64,000 bases of DNA from Aphrophora alni (GCA_963513935.1 OY740767.1:81456060-81520059); one strand, 5' to 3'; positions 1 through 12,940 are shown, counted from the stretch's first letter. Made by a program: numbers and translations. The notes: a model not told the origin generated them from the letters alone.

Positions 1-2458
1 AAAAAAACAGTAAATATATTAACATTACCTTACTTAAATATCTTAATCCAATATGGTGTTGGCACTATGTTTATAAACATGCTTCAGATTGCACGCGGTT
101 ATACTTGTTAGCTTATCTTTTAAATGTTTTATATATAATTATAGTTTTCATATTTAGTTACCTATAAAAATTATTTAAAAGATACAACACTTAGCGACTT
201 TTTAGAGAAAATTGCAGACATGAAAAATGTTAGGTTGAAAGATAAATGTCTATTGTTGGAGTTTAAAGCTAAATTAATGGTGCATGGATCGGATTAAGGA
301 CTATCTGCGAGTAAATACAGTTTGTGTATACACTGAGTGATTTACAATGCTCCTTCTCACTGACTGAACACTCAAAAGAGTAAAACTTATTGTTTTATAT
401 TGATCGTATAAAATAACATCGTTTAATACTTTATTTTATGCTTTATTGGAATATATTTTAAAGAAGAATGAAACAATATAATAAATAATTTAAATGTTAT
501 AATTAAATTTTACCACATGCACGAAATTTAAACAAAATGTTCGTTTTTTTTCTTTCTTAGACTTTTTATAACCTTTTATTACTGAATCTTTTATAAAAAT
601 ATTCACTGTTAAGTGTACACTAATTTTATTATTAAATTGTGAAATTTTTACAATGTTATTACTAATTATCTAAAAAATTTACAAAACTTCAAATAATTCA
701 TGCATATTGGTTATAAGTACACATTATATTTTATAACAATTTATTTAAATAAATACAATTCATTTTCTAATATATTGCATACAATCATTATCTATAATTA
801 TCATATTTGTAGATTAATATTACATAATAAATCCATATCATACATTTTTATTATATTGAAACTAAAGGAATATATACTGTAAATTATTTAACTAAGTAAT
901 CCAATACATTCTATAAATAAACGTTCCGTTATTTCTTATAGTTTGAGAATTACTTTTAATAATACCCTAGTATTTTATGAGTAGCCTAAAGCTAAATAAA
1001 CGTTTCTATAATTCACATACTTTTACAGGAATGCTTTATTTTTATTTTTTATTAAAATATTTAAAACTAATAGCTTCAAAATCATAATAAAAGATGAAAT
1101 ATCAACAGCCATATCACTTTATAATATCACAAAATATAAAAACTTAATATGATATATATTTTACCAGCTACAAAGTACGAGCATATTATCTATATTACTT
1201 TAGAAAATATCCAGAAGTCACAAAACTGACATACACTGACCAACCTAATTTTGTCCCTTTTGCAGATGGATATAGGAAAAAGCATGTAAAATGTACTATA
1301 GTGAAGTTTACTTTAACGCATTATTTTGTGTTTCTGTTTAATTGTGAGAAGGTATATGGATCGGTAAGTTTTATCAGTTTAATAGTGTTGGTGATTTTAC
1401 CACCTGTTTTCTATAAGATGTAAGGGCTGCATTGCATATTGACTTCATGTATACGTTAAAGTTAAAAGTTTTATACTTTTAAAGTAGTAATTTTGGAACA
1501 GACTAGGAAAGGAAAAAAACCATAATAAAAACATTGGAAGAAATTTAATAGGCTATAACGGAAATAATTGTAGCCTATATTCTAACCACAACAAATGGAA
1601 TTTTCTAGGAGACATAAATTAAGTAAAGCTTTAGATTAAAAATGTGTTAGTATTTTTTAACAGGATACTAGGAATATTAATAAAATAAAAATCCCCAGAC
1701 TATTATATTATATATCACTTGAGAGGAAAATCTTATCACTATTAAAAAATTGTTGAAAATTCATATGTGCGTAAAACACATAATGTAGGACAGGATTACA
1801 AATAAATCTGGAACAGCTTTTCCAGCTTTTAAACAAGAACAGATAAAAATACCAAAACCCACAAATCATAACTGGTGACAGTAACTTATATTTCTGTGCA
1901 GTTAATGACCGAATGACAACTTTGGGGTACGGCTCACAAGGAGTCGAGAGGAAATCATTAATGGCAGCCTATATTGAGTTGTACATCAATTGAAAGGCCG
2001 TGTTTTACTGAAAACAATGTCGCAAACCGAACTTTAATCAGTAAAAAGGTTGATATATAAAGAAAAAGGTTGATTTAATCGGTAGTTATTGCTGTTGGAA
2101 TTTCAAAATTATTAAAAAATGTTAACTTTAAGTATTACAAGTTAAAAGCAATGTTTAATTACCTGTAATCAAATTAAGGGTTTAAATTTTCCCCCTCCAG
2201 TCGTCTGACAATGTGCTTTAATGAATTCATGAATTACTCCTCATCAATAAAATTATCAATAACATGATTATACTGTTAGAAGGTGACAAGTGGATCTTTG
2301 AATTTTCCACGAATTGTACTTTGACTGCAACGGCTGTTATCTTTATTTTGTTATCAGTTGAACTATTCAGCAGGTTTAATTATGCAGATGGAATAAGTAT
2401 TTCAATCAATAACAAGATGTAATATTGGTTTAAAAAAAAATAATAAAAAAATAAATAA

Positions 2459-2462
<4 letters not shown>
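1..2462. other. AT-rich DNA, no gene seen
   Basis: Only short chance frames occur here, with stops throughout both strands. I see no domain, splice-bounded exon, RNA gene or clear repeat. Small GC-richer patches, such as around 1910-2010, do not translate into anything I recognise. Confidence 0.6.

Positions 2463-2497
<35 letters not shown>
2463..2497. repeat. (TA)n microsatellite
   Basis: An uninterrupted TA run of about 35 bp lies just upstream of the decayed transposase fragment. It explains the IY-repeat frame on the minus strand. Confidence 0.95.
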
Positions 2498-2499
<2 letters not shown>

Positions 2500-2537
2500 T
2501 ATCGCTTAATGTACGTGAAAGAATAACTTTTCTAATA

Positions 2538-2822
2538 ATGCATGATTGGGTAGATAATGTAAGATCATATGAAGCAGTTACACAATTAACCAATAATACT
2601 TTTCCTCAAAGAAATCATATCTCCAAATCATCAGTAATAAACACCAGTGCCCGTTTTGTAGAGATTGGTAGTGTCAGAACTGGACGACCAACAACATTGA
2701 CGGATGAACTCACATCATTAGATGTCCTTCAGTCTTTCGTGAAATATCCCAGTGAATCAGTTAGATCTGCAGCAGAAACTCATGAAATTAGCTTTTTGGA
2801 AATTATTTCCGACATTGGTTGA
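2538..2822 (+). pseudogene. DUF4817-type transposase N-terminal fragment
   Basis: A 94-codon open frame encodes a segment I recognise as the helix-turn-helix region found at the N-terminus of many arthropod mariner/IS630-like transposases (DUF4817-type). The tell-tale order is a YEAVTQL helix, then TFPQRN, SKSSV, an aromatic-plus-GSV turn, a GRP(T) motif and a closing PSESVRSAAE.HEIS helix. The catalytic DDE/D domain does not follow: after the stop at 2820-2822 the downstream DNA has stops in all frames. This is therefore a truncated or decayed copy and not a working gene. The ATG at 2538 is simply the first in frame, and the family's usual first helix is missing or degraded. The assignment rests on pattern recognition only. 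Confidence 0.65.
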
Positions 2823-5800
2823 TTTTTTCATTATGGACTGAGCTATTAGGATAGAGAGATTTCCTTTTCTTCTGTTCTTGCAAAAAGGAATATATGATAG
2901 AAGACAACTAGTTAAAATAGGTCAAAATGATCAATTGCACCTCGTTTACAAATAATGTGAATGAGAACTATCAAACATCATTTTTCAACTGTATAACTCC
3001 TTCTAATACATTTTTTTTTTATATGCATTGTAAAAGTATCATCATTCAATATGGCTTGACACCAAAATATAAATTATTAGTGTATGATGGTTTCAAATAA
3101 AAATCAAATAGGCTGGAGTCAAATAATACTGCACAACAAAAAATATCGACTCCAAAAGCAAAAATTACCCTGTATGTGAAGCAGAAATAATATCATTTCT
3201 GCACATCAATAATCTAAAAAATTTGTATCCGTTTCAACTGGTAAAGTAAAGCAATTATCATAGCAATTGTAAAAAATAAATAAAAAAAAAGAAGTTTATT
3301 CTGTTGTTAATGAAAATGATGAATGTGTTAGTATTAGCAAACTACTACCTAACATACAAACTATCATGAAATAATCCTTTAAGAAGAAAAGTCCTGAAAA
3401 ATACGATTTACAAAACGATCATATTATCCAAATTAGGAAAATGTTATAAATCTTTAAAATAGTTCATCAGTTGAAACACAAAATACAACTATAACATCTC
3501 AACCACATACAATAAAATTCAATGTTCTAAATGTAGTTAATCTGCACCCATTTCTATTGTGGTCTTTCACAATAAACTAAAAAATGTATAGCACTCTCCA
3601 ACATGAAATTACCATAAAAGAAAGTGATAGATTTAAACATTGTCATACAATCGTATTTTTTCACACCCTCCCCACCATTTAATAATGCAAATCAGGAAAA
3701 GTGGACGGTTGGACAAACAAAAAGACTAATGAAAGATTCGTGCTCAAAATATTCATAACTACCAATCAATCTCTGTTAAAAAAATCAAACGAATCCAGGA
3801 AATTAAAATGGACAAATATTTGTTTTCATTTAATTTTACAAAATTGAAGGAAACCGCTAATAATTTACGCATACTAGATTGAAATTCTACAGAAATAAAT
3901 GACCTAATTCATCCTGTCCAATTAGTTTACAAACACCCTCAAACAGTCAGCTATCGAACATTGGGATATATCAGACAATTAGCTAAAACCTATATATAAA
4001 ATATAATTATATAAAAACAATAAGGGAACAGGCTAATGAAATGTACAATATGTGGGAAATGTGGCATTTCAATGAATGTAATACCTCTGTTAAAAACTAA
4101 ATTCTTTACTTAACATTTACTTTCAAATAAAAGCCGTACAGTTCCACAGGTGGAACATTTCATTTCTCAGTCAGTAGTATTCAAAATAATTACATTCAAC
4201 AATGTAAAAATAATATCTAGGATTTATTCCCATTTCTCTATTTACTAAGAGAACACACACACACAAACACATATTATATGAACATTCAGTCAAGAAAAAC
4301 GTCTTGTATTTTGTAATGTGATTATACGAGAGGTAGAATCGAATATCAAGAACAGTTTTGTAGTATGGTTTTATATACAAAAGTATTTAAATATTCAAAG
4401 TAAACAATACAAATGAATTTATAATAAATAATTCCTTAGATTTCTAAAATTAAAAGACAACATCAACCATCTCGAAAATCCGGCTGCACATTATATAAAT
4501 CGAATCGTTTGATTTTTAAACTAAAGAAATATGATCCATTATCGGGTAAGTTCGTATAATCAATTCCCGAAGGAAATCAAATTAATGAATCTATGCATCA
4601 ATATGAAAAATACAGAATACAGAATTACTGTTACTTTTACTCTATTTGTTGTGCTCCAATGAATAATTTAGAACGGGTAATCAAGTACAAACGGTAAGAC
4701 ATCTTTCAATATTTTGAATATCCCATGACGTTACGTGATATTGTAGATTTCGTTTAAAACATACGGTGGTTTTATAACAATGGCAATCATAGTTTGTTAT
4801 TACGACATTCAAATCAAAGTTAGACCGTTAATAGTATCAGATTAATACAATGCTTGAAAACATATTGATCGTATTTAAAAGATAATACTGAATCACATTA
4901 CGTATATATAAAAAATAATAAAACAAAATATAAAACAAACATGTATATTTGCAGGTGATGTCTCTTTCTCATTTTCATCAAGAATTAAAATTTAACGAAA
5001 ATTATGAAGCACTGTAAACTCCAAAAATCAATATAACGATAATTTAAAAAGCTATAAAAAAGTTTTGGTAAAGTTCAGGAATAACTAACAAATACAAGCT
5101 TCCATAAACAATACGCACAGACTTTGAGTGTTTGCTATAAAATATGAATAACAATAAGACTTAAAAACTGTATGAAAGTAAATTGGCACAGGGTATGGAT
5201 TTACTATGTATTTTGTTTCTTGTGTTAACTATGAACAATTTCAAGACATAAAATATATAGCGAGAGAGAATAATGAATTGCATACTTTATTCAAAAACTC
5301 TTTTGCAGCATTCTGATTGTGGCAGACCTTCAAATGGCCAATATTAAGGGTTTTTGAGGTGATGCCACGACATCGACTTTCAAACCCCAAAGAATTGGCA
5401 ACGATCTACAAGAATTTAAAAAAATATAATAATATTGTAATAACTTTTTTAAATACGTATAAATATATAAGAAAGATATATTTCAAACACGAAAATTAAA
5501 TTCATAAAATTAGTTACTGTTAAATATTGAGCAATTTAGAACTTACGATTAGGTTAGCACAACTTATTTATTTCAATCTCAAAAAAAAATTCTCCCGAAG
5601 AATTGGTGGAAATGATGTTAATAGAAATTCATGGAAATTTGGTTGGACAAGTCTTATAAATCATGAAAGTCATCACCATTCTCAATGAGTATCGTTTGTC
5701 CATTATATGTTTCAAATTTCTAAACAAACTTACTAAAACCGTACCCGGTATTATATATACCGTTAAACAAAATGATTAAAAAATACTACATACTAAAATA

Positions 5801-7020
5801 GAATTGAAAAACGGAATGTAACAATTATTTTCAGTTGTTAAATATAAAGTAGGCTACATATATTTTTTTAAGTTTGCTTGATGAAAAACATACAAAGTTA
5901 AAATTGTACATTGTCCTAATTGTGAAAAGAAAACATCAAACGTAAATCTGGAATGTTTTCAAACTATAAATGGCTTTCGGAAAATCTCTGCACAATTAAA
6001 AATGGTTTAAACTAAAAAGAGCGTGGTCATAAAATCAACAGAGTTCGTGGGAAATATTGATACCAGTGTTGAACAATCATAGGTGATAGAAGCAAAAGAC
6101 CGTCACAAATCAAACTTGTAATCTATTTAATTAACTATCAAAACCTATTTTGTGCACTAGAACTACACAAATCTATTAGAAAGAAATTAAATAAAAGACA
6201 AATCGTTACGTTAGGAGTTTACTATCTTTGGGCTTCTGATTTAATATAAAGGACATATTATACAGATTTGACAGATGTTTACAATTATTTATTGAATGTA
6301 CGTACAATTTTTATGTATATTAACTATACATTTTCCACAAAGAAAGTTAAAGTCGAAGAAAAAAGTGGAATTGAAGCAGAGGTTTTTAATAAAAATGATT
6401 ATTTTAAAAAACTGACCAATATCGTTATAGCGCACTGATGTTGTTATACAGATAAGGGTATAGAGTTGTAAAATATCAATTTCCAAAGTGTTATCGGTAG
6501 TAATAATATCAAAATTTATGGAACAGAAAATTCTGCGAAATTTGCATTTTGTTGAACTATTTAACAGGACTTTAAACGATTAGATAAAATTCAAATTGGA
6601 ATTGATGGGAAAGTATGTATGGATAGATAGTTTGTAAGGAACGATAAATAAATAAATTAACACCAAACATAATATAACAGTTAGCATGAAACCTGCTAAC
6701 GTAAACAACTCAAATGAAAATATATACAGTTGCTTATTTTTAAGTTGGCGATCGTGAAATCTAAGAATACGTTTGAGAACAAGTGCGTAAACAATTGGAC
6801 TCAGGAAATATTCATTATAAATAAATTAGTATGTTGCGAATCCGGTGAAGTAAATATTTGTATGTTCTAGAAATAACAGGTTATTTATACAAACAGGAAT
6901 TGTTCAAAATTTTATTTTAATCTAAGATTTTATTATTTTTTTACATGCATAATATGTTTAAAAATGGTTCGGAATAGTAGGTTGAAGGTTTTAGAAAACG
7001 ACCGGTATATTATCAACTGG
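2823..7020. other. AT-rich DNA, no gene seen
   Basis: About 4.2 kb without a supportable gene. The part next to 2822 may be decayed remainder of the transposon, but I could not read a catalytic domain. Short frames at 4171-4380, 5317-5499 and 6289-6486 look like chance. No RNA gene or long inverted repeat was noticed. Confidence 0.55.
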
Positions 7021-7047
7021 CGTGATCCCCGAAGGTTTTGTAAAATT

Positions 7048-7414
<367 letters not shown>

Positions 7415-7435
7415 GAGAGCAAACTGATGACGTAA

Positions 7436-8758
7436 AATAGAAAAAGATTTAGTTTAGAAAAATATAAAGTAATTATCCTCGAGTAATGTATATGAGGATT
7501 ACAAATATTTAAACTGGTACGAATCTATTGACAATTACTGAATTATTTATCGGATCATATTTGGCTAAAACAACGTAATGGATAAATTTTATTTGAAAAA
7601 TTGGCTAGACCACATTTGTATTTATTTATCATATTGTTGAAAAAATCATTATATTGCAATTTACAGAACAAAATCAAGAAGGTAATCAACGGTTGAAAAC
7701 AAAAAAAAACATGTTCATTACGATATCTGAAATGATTTAATATATGTAGATCAATGTAATCAGTGATATTCGATGATAGTTTGACTGAGAAACAAATAAA
7801 AAATTACTTTCTTCATGGTCGTTAAACCAAGTATCAATCATTTATTTATCACTCTGATAAATATGCAAGTCATTAGGAACATGACAAGCTTCATTTACTT
7901 GTTTTAACAAATTAAACATTGCACGCAAAACATTTATACCGACGTAATGCAGTACATGAAATTATATGAGTTACTCAATATCTGTTCTCTGTGATAGAGT
8001 GTGTCAAATGGTATAATAATAAGTGATATAACATACAAATCGCACAAATAAAAATTATTTACGTATAAATCAATTCGTTCTATCAATGACTAAAACAGTC
8101 ATCCAACAATCTTGAGATTTTAAAAGTTTTTAAAACGATCAACGACGACATTCATTGAACTGCTTTCCGTTTTTGAAATGTTTAAAGTCTACTTTTATTT
8201 TTATATAAAAGAGAGAAAGAAATATGAGAAAGATTTTTCAATGTTGCGAAAGCTATTATTCACTATAAAATTTAAAACTGGAGGTAAAATTTATAAGAGC
8301 ACAAATTATAAATAACGAATATGAAGTTATATGAAATAGCATGTTTCATACAATTACTTCAGCTATAGAAAATTTCCACAATTTAATCACTGCAAACATT
8401 TGGTACAAATAAAATTAATTATTACTGCTACTACCGTCAAAACATTCTTATAAGGATTGTAGTATCAAGAATGACGAACCTTTCATAGAAACTGAAGTGG
8501 ACACGAAAACATCCTGCTACTACTGAGAATCAAAAATATTAGCTGAACCATTAACCGAACAAATTAGCTTAATGAATATTTCAGGACCTTTTGCTAACTA
8601 TAGTGCTAACAATCCTAAGTTTGGAGTTCGATTTAATTTTTAACTTTTTTTTTTAACGAATACCGTCAATATGTGATGGAATCCCCATGTCGAATTTCTA
8701 AAGTATATACGCTTATATTCATATATACTCAAAATTCCTTTATAAATGACTATTTACA
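7436..8758. other. AT-rich DNA, no gene seen
   Basis: No coding, RNA or repeat feature that I can support between the TG run and the TA tract that hosts the retrotransposon array. Confidence 0.55.
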
Positions 8759-8759
8759 C

Positions 8760-8804
<45 letters not shown>
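8759..8804. repeat. (TA)n tract at left edge of array
   Basis: A TA run with one extra A that stops exactly where the first LTR begins. A matching TA run (27353-27397) starts where the last LTR ends, so the array probably inserted into one TA microsatellite. Confidence 0.9.
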
Positions 8805-8807
<3 letters not shown>

Positions 8808-9940
8808 CAACGGACACAACCCGTTGTAGGTCCTGGATTTTGAATTTGTAATTAATTTTATAAATTTGAATAGTCCGGACTTACCGTGGGCTAAAGCCGC
8901 ATGTAGGTCACGAAAATCATGTTGACGCGGGAGGGTAGTTATCTGGCTAAGTTAAACTCTTGGACCCTGCCTGTTCGAAAAGGAATAAGGACTTGTAAAA
9001 AATACTTAAAAATTAATACGGGAAGCCAAAATCCAGAAATTAAATAAAAACAAATATCTTCAGGAAATGCATTACGCTAACCGCGTGTGTATTTACTGCA
9101 AGATTAGATAATATAAAGTCACAAAGTTACGTAAAATACAGACTATTAAAGTATGTAAAGAAATTCAAAATTCCTCTAAATTGAAAAAGAAAAGGTTTTT
9201 CAGGCTTTTCATAAGAAGGCCTAAAATAAAGGTAAAATAAGTTTTTGCGAAATTTCGTTAAATAAAAAAGTTAATGTTAATCCACTAAGTTCAAATGATA
9301 AAAAAGTATATAAAAAAGAAAGTTTTTAAATTCTAACCAAAACAAATTTTAGTAATGATAAACAAAATGTATAATTAAAAAGAAAAACTTGAAATTTTAT
9401 TAAAGGAAAAAGGTGACAGAATTCGCACCTTTACAGCAAGATAAAAAATTAAACTTAAATTTTTATTAACTCAAAATGCTAAATAGTATGCTGATAACGT
9501 AGTTATGTAAAAATAATCCAGTATTTAAAATATGTTTCGGGAGTAAAGGAAAGCCCAAGTTTGTAGAAAATCGTTTAACTCCCTAACCCTACAGTAAAAC
9601 AACCAGAAGCAGAAAAAAAGAGAAAATCCGGCTAGTTAACACAAACCAAAAGGACATAAAGAAGTGAAAAAAAAAAACCGGGAAAAACAAAAAACAAAGA
9701 CTTTTCCGGGAGAAATGGCCGCGGAAAAACGTGCGCGGGTCGTGTACGCGAACCAAGAATCGTACGAACATCACTCGAGTTCGTGTGTAAAGAAGACAAC
9801 GAGCTGAATTCAAAAATGTCACTCTCAATAAAATAGGGAAAACCCTGAAGGAGTTACAAAGGAAAAGGATTTTCAATGGCCAAAACTGCACGGAGAGAGA
9901 TAAGAGTTGTACGGTAGAAGGGGCTGGCTGAAGATGAGTC

Positions 9941-9948
9941 TATATAAA
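9941..9948 (+). promoter_or_regulatory. LTR TATA box
   Basis: TATATAAA lies in a GC-richer stretch of the LTR, with a 10 bp palindrome (ACTCGCGAGT, 9964-9973) about 20 bp downstream, near the expected transcription start. The same box occurs at 19095-19102 and 25899-25906 in LTRs 2 and 3. The start site is inferred and was not observed. Confidence 0.65.
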
Positions 9949-9973
9949 CGATTGCTCGGGGAAACTCGCGAGT

Positions 9974-10045
9974 CTTGATATTTCTTCGATGTAAGTGAAC
10001 ACATCGAGCCTTGATATTTCTGCGATGTAAGTGAACACATCGAGC
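9974..10045 (+). repeat. Two 36 bp tandem repeats with hairpins, LTR leader
   Basis: Two head-to-tail 36 bp units at 9974-10009 and 10010-10045 are followed by a 6 bp start of a third. Each unit holds a 6-7 bp stem (CGATGT / ACATCG) around the loop AAGTGAAC. They lie just downstream of the TATA box, so they would be at the 5' end of the genomic RNA. The same pair is at 19128-19199 and 25932-26003. Confidence 0.85.
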
Positions 10046-11395
10046 CTTGATCTCGTTTTTTATAAAATACCATAGTATGCAAAAAGCTAAGTATTTTCTT
10101 AGTTAACCTAATAATTTGTATAACAAGTGTGAACATACGTCATTGCGATATTAATTTGGAATGCAGCAATAGACACAACTATAATCTACAAGAACGTCAG
10201 TGGCAACTTAGTCATTACAAAGTTGGCCTAACTTGGATTATTCTGGAGAAGTAACATAACCTACATAGCAGCTGATACATGGAGTGATTCGTATAGCTTC
10301 CGGATAGGACTCCAGGACATCACCAGGCGACCACTTGGACATGCAACTTTAACGTCGAGAGAATAGCCGAACCGGGACTTCAGACACATCACCACAACCA
10401 TCTTTAAAAATTCATCCAACATTCTTCCAGACAACCCTACAGGGATCAACCTTCATCAACGAGACAACTTAACCAGCACGCAGAGCATCTGTAGCCTGCC
10501 ATCGCTAAACAACGCTCGCGGACTTCATATCAAACGTCGCGACGCCTGGACAGTTGTGAAAAGGTCGGTAGAAACGTAAATACGTTAGTCCCTGATTAAA
10601 TTTGCCTGAAATAAATTCAAATAAATTTATTTTAAAATACTGGGTTACTTAGGATGTTAGATTAGATAAAATATTTGTATTATTAATTAAAAATTAAATT
10701 CATTAAATCGTAAATTCTAATTAAATCTTTTATTAAAATATTAATTAAATCAAATTGGGTATAAAATATTAGAATAAATTATAGTTAGGTAAATAATTGG
10801 TTCTGCCTTGTAGTTTAAGAAATTATTATTAAATTGAAAGGAAAGTTATTATTTTGTATTTGTTGGAGAAAATAAAATCCAAAAAGTTTTATTTTATGTT
10901 TGAAATAAAAAAAAAAAAAAGAATTATTAAAATTTTATTTGCTTTATAAAAAATTTATTATTTACAAAAAACACCTAGTATTCAAATATCCCAATAGTTT
11001 ATGAGTTATAGATTAAGAATTGATACAGTGAAATTTCATAAAATATTTGCAAGCACAAATAAACAATTTACAAGGTTAGTTTCAGTGTACTCACTACTCA
11101 GAGGTTTACAAAAAGTAAAATCATTCACTTGTGTTCTAACTGAGCTAGAATCAAATATAAAGTACTGGAAGTATAACGTAGAAGTTTTTTTTTATTCAGG
11201 ATATTCAGAAAACTGAATATTCGACACATAGTTATTTCACCTAGGCCAAACAAAGCGAGATTGCCTATAAAACTTCCAGTAGGTGGAAATAACTTATTCT
11301 CAAACGAAAAACCGTTGAATAAATCGGCGTCCCAAAAAAGTGGGGTCCGAAAACATCATTCAACTTAACCAAGAAAAGGTTTACCGTTGGAGAAT

Positions 11396-11413
11396 TGGCG
11401 CCCTTCGGTGTTG
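11396..11413 (+). promoter_or_regulatory. Putative primer-binding site, copy 1
   Basis: TGGCGCCC starts two bases after the LTR end. A TGG start immediately after the 5' LTR is expected for pairing with a tRNA 3' CCA end. The first eight bases match a lysine-tRNA type site, but the following TTCGGTGTTGG does not, so the priming tRNA is not assigned. Confidence 0.6.
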
Positions 11414-11812
11414 GCCCGATTTCACTTGTGGTTAAAAAATTAACCAAAAGTAAAATTCAGTCAAAAAACTAACATAAATTTATTTGTGCTTGAAACTGTG
11501 TATGTTAGCTTTAGAATTGTGTTTAATATTAAGCCATACTACTGCTATTTTCCACGTCTGAAGTATTTCCCGGGTTCGTGTCGTATTAAGGTTCAGAGGG
11601 GGAGAGAGGAAATTAAAACATTAAAATTAATTAACCAATAAATTACATTTGTCGTGGTAAAATCGGAAAATTGGGGGTGTAGGCCTAAAAAGATTGGAGT
11701 AAAAATAAATTAAAAATAATTTGGAGTTTTCCGACGCTACAGATCAAAACAAAATTAAATAAATAAAAACAATTAAATCAAAATAAAATAGAATAAAAAA
11801 GCAAAAGTTAAA

Positions 11813-12940
11813 ATGGCGGATAAGCCCATGAAAGAGTTCTTCGAACAATATAAAAAAGATAAAGAAGAAAGGGCGAAGAAAGATCAGGAAGAACTGGAAA
11901 GAAAAGAGGAAAGAAGACGGCTCAAGGATGAAAAAATCCGGGAAGAAAAGGAGGCAGAAAGGTTACAGCGAGAGAAGGAACAAAAAGAATTATACCACTT
12001 AATCTCTGGAAAGCTGGGAGACCTGGAACGAAGCCTGGAGGAAGAAAGCGTGAGGTGTAAGGAACAACATACCAAGGTGGAAGAGAAATATGCGAAAATT
12101 GAAGGAACGATCCATTTTCTGGAAGAAACGACGAGCACAATGAAGAACACAGTAGATGAGGGCTTCAGAACAATGGAAAGTCGGGTGCAACCCGTCGAAA
12201 AGAAAATAGGAGACGTGTTGAGTCAGGGAGGTGGTAGTAGGAGTGTAGGAATAATGATGCCGCGTTATGAGAGCGAAGCAACTAAAATTGAATTTTGGGG
12301 AAACAGTAAAGAAAGGCCTAAACAATTTTTAAGGGACATAGAAGGGTTAATGGACGAGTTGAATCCCTATTTAGAAGATAGGGAGAAGATTAAATTCATT
12401 AGACGCCATCTTAAAGGTTATGCACTCGAATGGTTTAACATAACAAACCGCGAAGAGATGAAGTATGCCGAATTTAAGGAAGCATTTTTAAATAATTACT
12501 GGTCGCTACAAAAACAAAAAGCGATCAGAAATTATATCGAAAACAATAAGTATGTAGAGAAGGGGAATGCTAGTAGAACAGAATATTTCTGTATGGTAGT
12601 AAATAAAGCTCGAGATTTAGACCCCCCCTTATCTGAAGGTTTCCTAGTATTCACAGTAATGCAACACTTTAGCGAACAAATTAGGCTAGCAAGCATAGGT
12701 AAGCCTAGCGAAACGATTCAAGATGCGATAAACTTTTTAAACAATGTCGATATGATAGAGGAAAATCGGCGAGGCAGACCCCAGGACGCTCAAGACACGC
12801 AAAATTGGCAAAATTTCACACCTAGAAATAAACCCCATATCCAAAGATCCTATGCTCAAAACCCGAATAACTCTAATCACCCAAGTTCCAATAACCCACG
12901 TCCTTTCAACTCAAATCCTAACCAGCAGAAAAAAAACTAA
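11813..12940 (+). CDS. Gag polyprotein, copy 1
   Basis: 375 residues, starting at an ATG in good context (AAAATGG) after a leader of about 420 bp. Residues 8 to about 140 are highly charged, rich in E, K and R, and predicted to form a long coiled coil. Residues of roughly 155-315 resemble the retrotransposon Gag capsid domain, including FWGNSKERPKQFLRDIEGL, a LKGYALEWF stretch and a FKEAFLNNYW stretch. The C-terminal 60 residues are Asn/Pro/Gln-rich and low in complexity. No CCHC zinc knuckle is present, so RNA binding would have to rely on basic segments. The stop overlaps a -1 slippery heptamer leading into the protease frame. It would assemble the particle that packages element RNA. Copy 2 encodes the same protein. 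Confidence 0.85.
   Translation: MADKPMKEFFEQYKKDKEERAKKDQEELERKEERRRLKDEKIREEKEAERLQREKEQKELYHLISGKLGDLERSLEEESVRCKEQHTKVEEKYAKIEGTIHFLEETTSTMKNTVDEGFRTMESRVQPVEKKIGDVLSQGGGSRSVGIMMPRYESEATKIEFWGNSKERPKQFLRDIEGLMDELNPYLEDREKIKFIRRHLKGYALEWFNITNREEMKYAEFKEAFLNNYWSLQKQKAIRNYIENNKYVEKGNASRTEYFCMVVNKARDLDPPLSEGFLVFTVMQHFSEQIRLASIGKPSETIQDAINFLNNVDMIEENRRGRPQDAQDTQNWQNFTPRNKPHIQRSYAQNPNNSNHPSSNNPRPFNSNPNQQKKN
12931..12937 (+). promoter_or_regulatory. -1 ribosomal frameshift site, copy 1
   Basis: A AAA AAC is a canonical slippery heptamer in the correct register: the zero-frame codons are AAA AAC, followed directly by the Gag stop TAA at 12938-12940. A -1 slip continues at CTA (12937) in the frame of the protease ORF, with no stop until 14472. 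The same arrangement is at 22085-22091 in copy 2. Confidence 0.8.

Larger units (their letters stand above)
8805..11393 (+). repeat. LTR 1 of retrotransposon array
   Basis: About 2.59 kb, unusually long for an insect LTR element. It begins TTACAACGG and ends CCGTTGGAGA, a short imperfect terminal inverted pair rather than the common TG...CA. It contains a TATA box at 9941-9948 and two 36 bp hairpin-bearing repeats at 9974-10045. AATAAA motifs near 10610 could serve for 3' end formation. At 11195 it has T where LTRs 2 and 3 have G. Minus-strand frames inside the LTR occur in all three copies only because the copies are identical; I see no domain in them. Confidence 0.9.

Noticed and set aside
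9589..10449. Minus-strand frames inside the LTRs (also at 18743-19603 and 25547-26407)
   Set aside because: They recur only because the three LTRs are nearly identical. No domain is visible, and they oppose the direction of element transcription.
11884..12325. Minus-strand frames opposite gag (and in copy 2)
   Set aside because: Shadows of the highly charged, codon-biased coiled-coil region of gag.
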